Assembly (NCBI GenBank): GCA_040830545.1 | Contig: JBFOMB010000017.1 | Span: 1 to 17,297, forward strand | Direction: 5' to 3' | Length of the DNA: 17,297 nucleotides | From: HXMU1420-2 sp040830545 | GTDB taxonomy: Bacteria; Pseudomonadota; Alphaproteobacteria; Rhodobacterales; Rhodobacteraceae | Part shown: positions 15,121-17,297 of the stretch, piece after piece | Layout: every line of letters starts with the position of its first letter | Position numbering within the stretch: position 1 is the stretch's first letter | Made by a program: the position numbers and the translations under genes | Notes under the pieces: model-generated | What the model was told of the DNA's origin: nothing | Databases searched by the model: none | The model's input: only the letters and a program-made list of their open reading frames with translations

Positions 15121-15165
15121 CAGATCATTCGCCTTTTGAAATCACAATTTAAGGCGATTGTCCTG
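15121..15165. promoter_or_regulatory. Large imperfect palindrome between putR and putA, candidate PutR operator
   Basis: CAGATCATTCGCCTT (15121-15135) and AAGGCGATTGTCCTG (15151-15165) are inverted copies matching at 12 of 15 positions, with a perfect inner TCGCCTT/AAGGCGA and a 15-nt AT-rich centre (15136-15150). An octameric or dimeric Lrp-type protein commonly binds such extended, AT-centred symmetry. The right arm ends 12 nt before the putA -10 and covers the -35 region, which suits both activation of putA and control of putR. Confidence 0.6.
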
Positions 15166-15183
15166 AAAAATCGACTGTATACT
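15158..15183 (+). promoter_or_regulatory. Predicted putA promoter
   Basis: TATACT (15178-15183, 5 of 6 to the -10 consensus) would start transcription near 15190. There is no good -35 at the normal distance: CGATTG lies at 17-nt spacing and TTGTCC (15158-15163) at only 14. A good -10 with a poor -35 overlapping the palindrome is what an activator-dependent promoter looks like. Confidence 0.5.
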
Positions 15184-15205
15184 CCCCGAAAGCACCGGAG
15201 GATAC

Positions 15206-17297
15206 ATGACACACAGCCTGCGCACCCATATCGACAACCAGACCTACGCCGATCAGTCCGAAATTCTGGACCATCTGATCACGGAGGTCGAGTTGTCCGA
15301 GACCGACCGCACCGCGATCTGTGCTGCGGCTGCACAGTTGGTGCGCGATATCCGGTCCAGCACCTCGCCGGGCATGATGGAGGTGTTTCTGGCCGAATAC
15401 GGCCTGTCCACCGATGAAGGCATCGCACTGATGTGTCTGGCCGAGGCTTTGCTGCGGGTCCCGGATGCCGACACGATTGATGCGTTGATCGAAGACAAGA
15501 TCGCGCCGTCGGACTGGGGCAAGCATCTTGGGCAATCCTCGTCCTCTCTGGTCAACGCATCGACCTGGGCCTTGATGTTGACCGGTAAGGTTTTGGACGA
15601 AGACAAAGCGTCCCCGGCCAGCGCCCTGCGCGGGGCGATCAAACGGCTGGGGGAACCGGTGATCCGCACCGCAGTCGGGCGGGCGATGAAAGAGATGGGT
15701 CGCCAATTCGTGCTGGGCGAAACCATCCGGTCTGCCATGGATCGCGCCAGCGGGATGGAGGCCAAGGGCTATACCTATTCCTACGACATGCTGGGCGAGG
15801 CCGCGCGCACCGAGGCTGATGCCGCTCGCTATCACCTGTCCTATTCCCGCGCCATTGCGGCCATCGCCGATGCCTGCACCCATGACGACATTCGTGCCAA
15901 TCCGGGAATTTCGGTTAAGCTGTCCGCCCTGCACCCACGCTATGAGCTGGCGCAGGAAGACCGGGTGATGGATGAGCTGATGCCACGCCTGCGCGCGCTG
16001 TGTCTGTTGGCCAAGGCCGCTGGAATGGGGCTGAATGTCGACGCCGAAGAGGCTGACCGCTTGTCGCTGTCCCTGCAAGTGATCGAAGCCGTGATGGCTG
16101 AACCAGCGCTGGCGGGATGGGACGGTCTTGGGATTGTGGTTCAGGCCTACGGGCCACGTGCCGGGATCGTGCTGGATACGCTTTACGACATGGCTGAACG
16201 CCATGACCGCAAGTTGATGGTACGGCTAGTCAAAGGCGCGTACTGGGATACCGAGATCAAGCGTGCCCAAGTCGAAGGCGTTGAGGGCTTTCCGGTGTTC
16301 ACGCGCAAATCGGCGACAGATATCTCGTATATTTCGAACGCCCGCAAACTGTTGGGCATGACCGACCGGATCTATCCGCAATTGGCCACCCATAACGCCC
16401 ATACGGTCAGTGCGATCCTGCATATGGCCGGCACCCAGCCCTTCGAGTTCCAGCGCCTGCACGGAATGGGTGAAACCCTGCATCAGATCGTTAAAGATCA
16501 AAGCAACACGCGTTGCCGGATTTACGCTCCGGTCGGGGCGCATCGGGACCTGTTGGCCTATCTTGTGCGACGCCTGCTGGAAAACGGCGCAAACTCGTCC
16601 TTCGTCAACCAGATCGTGGATGAGAACGTACCACCCGAGGAGGTTGCAGCAGACCCGTTCGACACCGTTCTGGAACCAAAGCCCCCGATGCCAACCGGCC
16701 CTGATCTGTTTCAGCCGGCACGCCCCAATTCCAAGGGCTTTGACCTGCACCACACGCTGACGCTTGATCGGATCGACGCGGCGCGCGATGCCTTCCGGGC
16801 GCATCACTGGTACTCGCAGCCGTTGCTGTCGGACCACGCCAACCCTGAGGATGACCAGCCTGTCCTCAACCCAGCACAACCGCAGGATCGGCCCGGCGCG
16901 ATCGCCGCAGCCAGCGCGCAAGATGTTGAACTGGCGTTGGCCTCTGCCTCCCCATGGCAGGCTTCGGCGCAGGATCGGAAACGCATTCTGAACGCCGCGG
17001 CTGACCTGTACGAGGCACATTACGGCGAGTTGTTTGCGCTGTTGGCCCGCGAGGCAGGGAAATCTGTGCCCGACGCAGTGGCCGAACTGCGCGAGGCGGT
17101 TGATTTCCTGCGTTATTACGCAGCGAATATCCCCGAGGCCGAACCGGCGGGAACCTTTTCATGCATCAGCCCGTGGAACTTCCCGCGGGCGGTTTTCACC
17201 GGGCAAATTTCGGGCGCATTGGCAACGGGCAACGCTGTTCTGGCCAAACCAGCACCCCCAACGCCCCCGATCGCCCCTAGCGCCGGGCAAACGCTGC
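15206..17297 (+). CDS. putA: PutA, bifunctional proline dehydrogenase/L-glutamate-gamma-semialdehyde dehydrogenase, 3' end missing
   Basis: Open from the ATG at 15206 (GGAGG at 15197-15201) to the window end, giving 697 residues without a stop. It oxidises proline to pyrroline-5-carboxylate with FAD and then to glutamate with NAD+. The proline dehydrogenase barrel shows ISVKLSALHPRYE (235-247), RLVKGAYWD (340-348), QLATHNAHTV, FEFQRLHGMG and the substrate-binding arginine pair in LVRRLLENG (Arg455, Arg456). The aldehyde dehydrogenase domain begins near residue 560 and reaches CISPWNFP (653-660) and GNAVLAKP. Its catalytic cysteine is beyond the window. The protein lacks the N-terminal ribbon-helix-helix domain of E. 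coli-type PutA, so regulation should come from the divergent PutR. The last dozen codons fit the family poorly. Confidence 0.96.
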   Translation, partial: MTHSLRTHIDNQTYADQSEILDHLITEVELSETDRTAICAAAAQLVRDIRSSTSPGMMEVFLAEYGLSTDEGIALMCLAEALLRVPDADTIDALIEDKIAPSDWGKHLGQSSSSLVNASTWALMLTGKVLDEDKASPASALRGAIKRLGEPVIRTAVGRAMKEMGRQFVLGETIRSAMDRASGMEAKGYTYSYDMLGEAARTEADAARYHLSYSRAIAAIADACTHDDIRANPGISVKLSALHPRYELAQEDRVMDELMPRLRALCLLAKAAGMGLNVDAEEADRLSLSLQVIEAVMAEPALAGWDGLGIVVQAYGPRAGIVLDTLYDMAERHDRKLMVRLVKGAYWDTEIKRAQVEGVEGFPVFTRKSATDISYISNARKLLGMTDRIYPQLATHNAHTVSAILHMAGTQPFEFQRLHGMGETLHQIVKDQSNTRCRIYAPVGAHRDLLAYLVRRLLENGANSSFVNQIVDENVPPEEVAADPFDTVLEPKPPMPTGPDLFQPARPNSKGFDLHHTLTLDRIDAARDAFRAHHWYSQPLLSDHANPEDDQPVLNPAQPQDRPGAIAAASAQDVELALASASPWQASAQDRKRILNAAADLYEAHYGELFALLAREAGKSVPDAVAELREAVDFLRYYAANIPEAEPAGTFSCISPWNFPRAVFTGQISGALATGNAVLAKPAPPTPPIAPSAGQTL

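Noticed and set aside
15149..17020. Two long open frames on the - strand (15149-16204 and 16226-17020)
   Set aside because: Both are antisense to putA, whose + strand frame is open to the window edge with all catalytic motifs.

Overview
The window looks like chromosomal DNA of a high-GC alphaproteobacterium, most likely a marine Rhodobacterales (Roseobacter-group) species. This is inferred from recognised protein families and their arrangement: an Lrp-type regulator divergent from a PutA without an N-terminal ribbon-helix-helix domain, a Tat-exported PhoX, and a PTS-free GlcNAc operon. No database search was possible. Coding density is high and both edges cut genes: a tandem peptide-type ABC ATPase on the left and putA on the right. 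I see no insertion sequence, integrase, phage gene or CRISPR array.

Layout. 1-1176 (+) is the 3' part of a two-domain ABC ATPase, closed by a strong intrinsic terminator. 1230-1730 (-) is a thioredoxin-like protein with an N-terminal twin-arginine/hydrophobic segment. 1909-2745 (+) is an alkaline-phosphatase-superfamily gene interrupted by one in-frame TAA. 5575-2750 (-) is a two-gene unit: an acyl-CoA synthetase, then an HSL-type alpha/beta hydrolase. 5735-7555 (-) is an ABC half-exporter, preceded on the same strand by tRNA-Gly(UCC) at 7684-7758.

11667-7875 (-) is a compact amino-sugar operon: BadF-type GlcNAc kinase, GntR/HutC regulator, SIS-type glucosamine-6-phosphate deaminase (NagB-II) and GlcNAc-6-phosphate deacetylase (NagA). 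The genes overlap or nearly touch. Together they would phosphorylate cytoplasmic GlcNAc, deacetylate it and deaminate it to fructose-6-phosphate. The promoter carries a perfect palindrome between its -35 and -10, a plausible site for the operon's own GntR protein. No transporter for the sugar is present here.

Divergent from it, 12076-13965 (+) encodes PhoX. It is preceded by three PhoB-type heptamers spaced 11 bp apart and followed by a strong terminator. 15102-14020 (-) holds the Lrp/AsnC regulator (probable PutR) and a periplasmic TPR protein. 15206 to the end (+) is putA, with a large imperfect palindrome in the divergent intergenic region.

The families are all known and I found no clearly new system. 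The items most worth a second look are regulatory (the nag palindrome and its distant repeat, the phoX Pho box and upstream inverted repeat, the putA/putR palindrome) and the single-codon interruption of the phosphatase gene.
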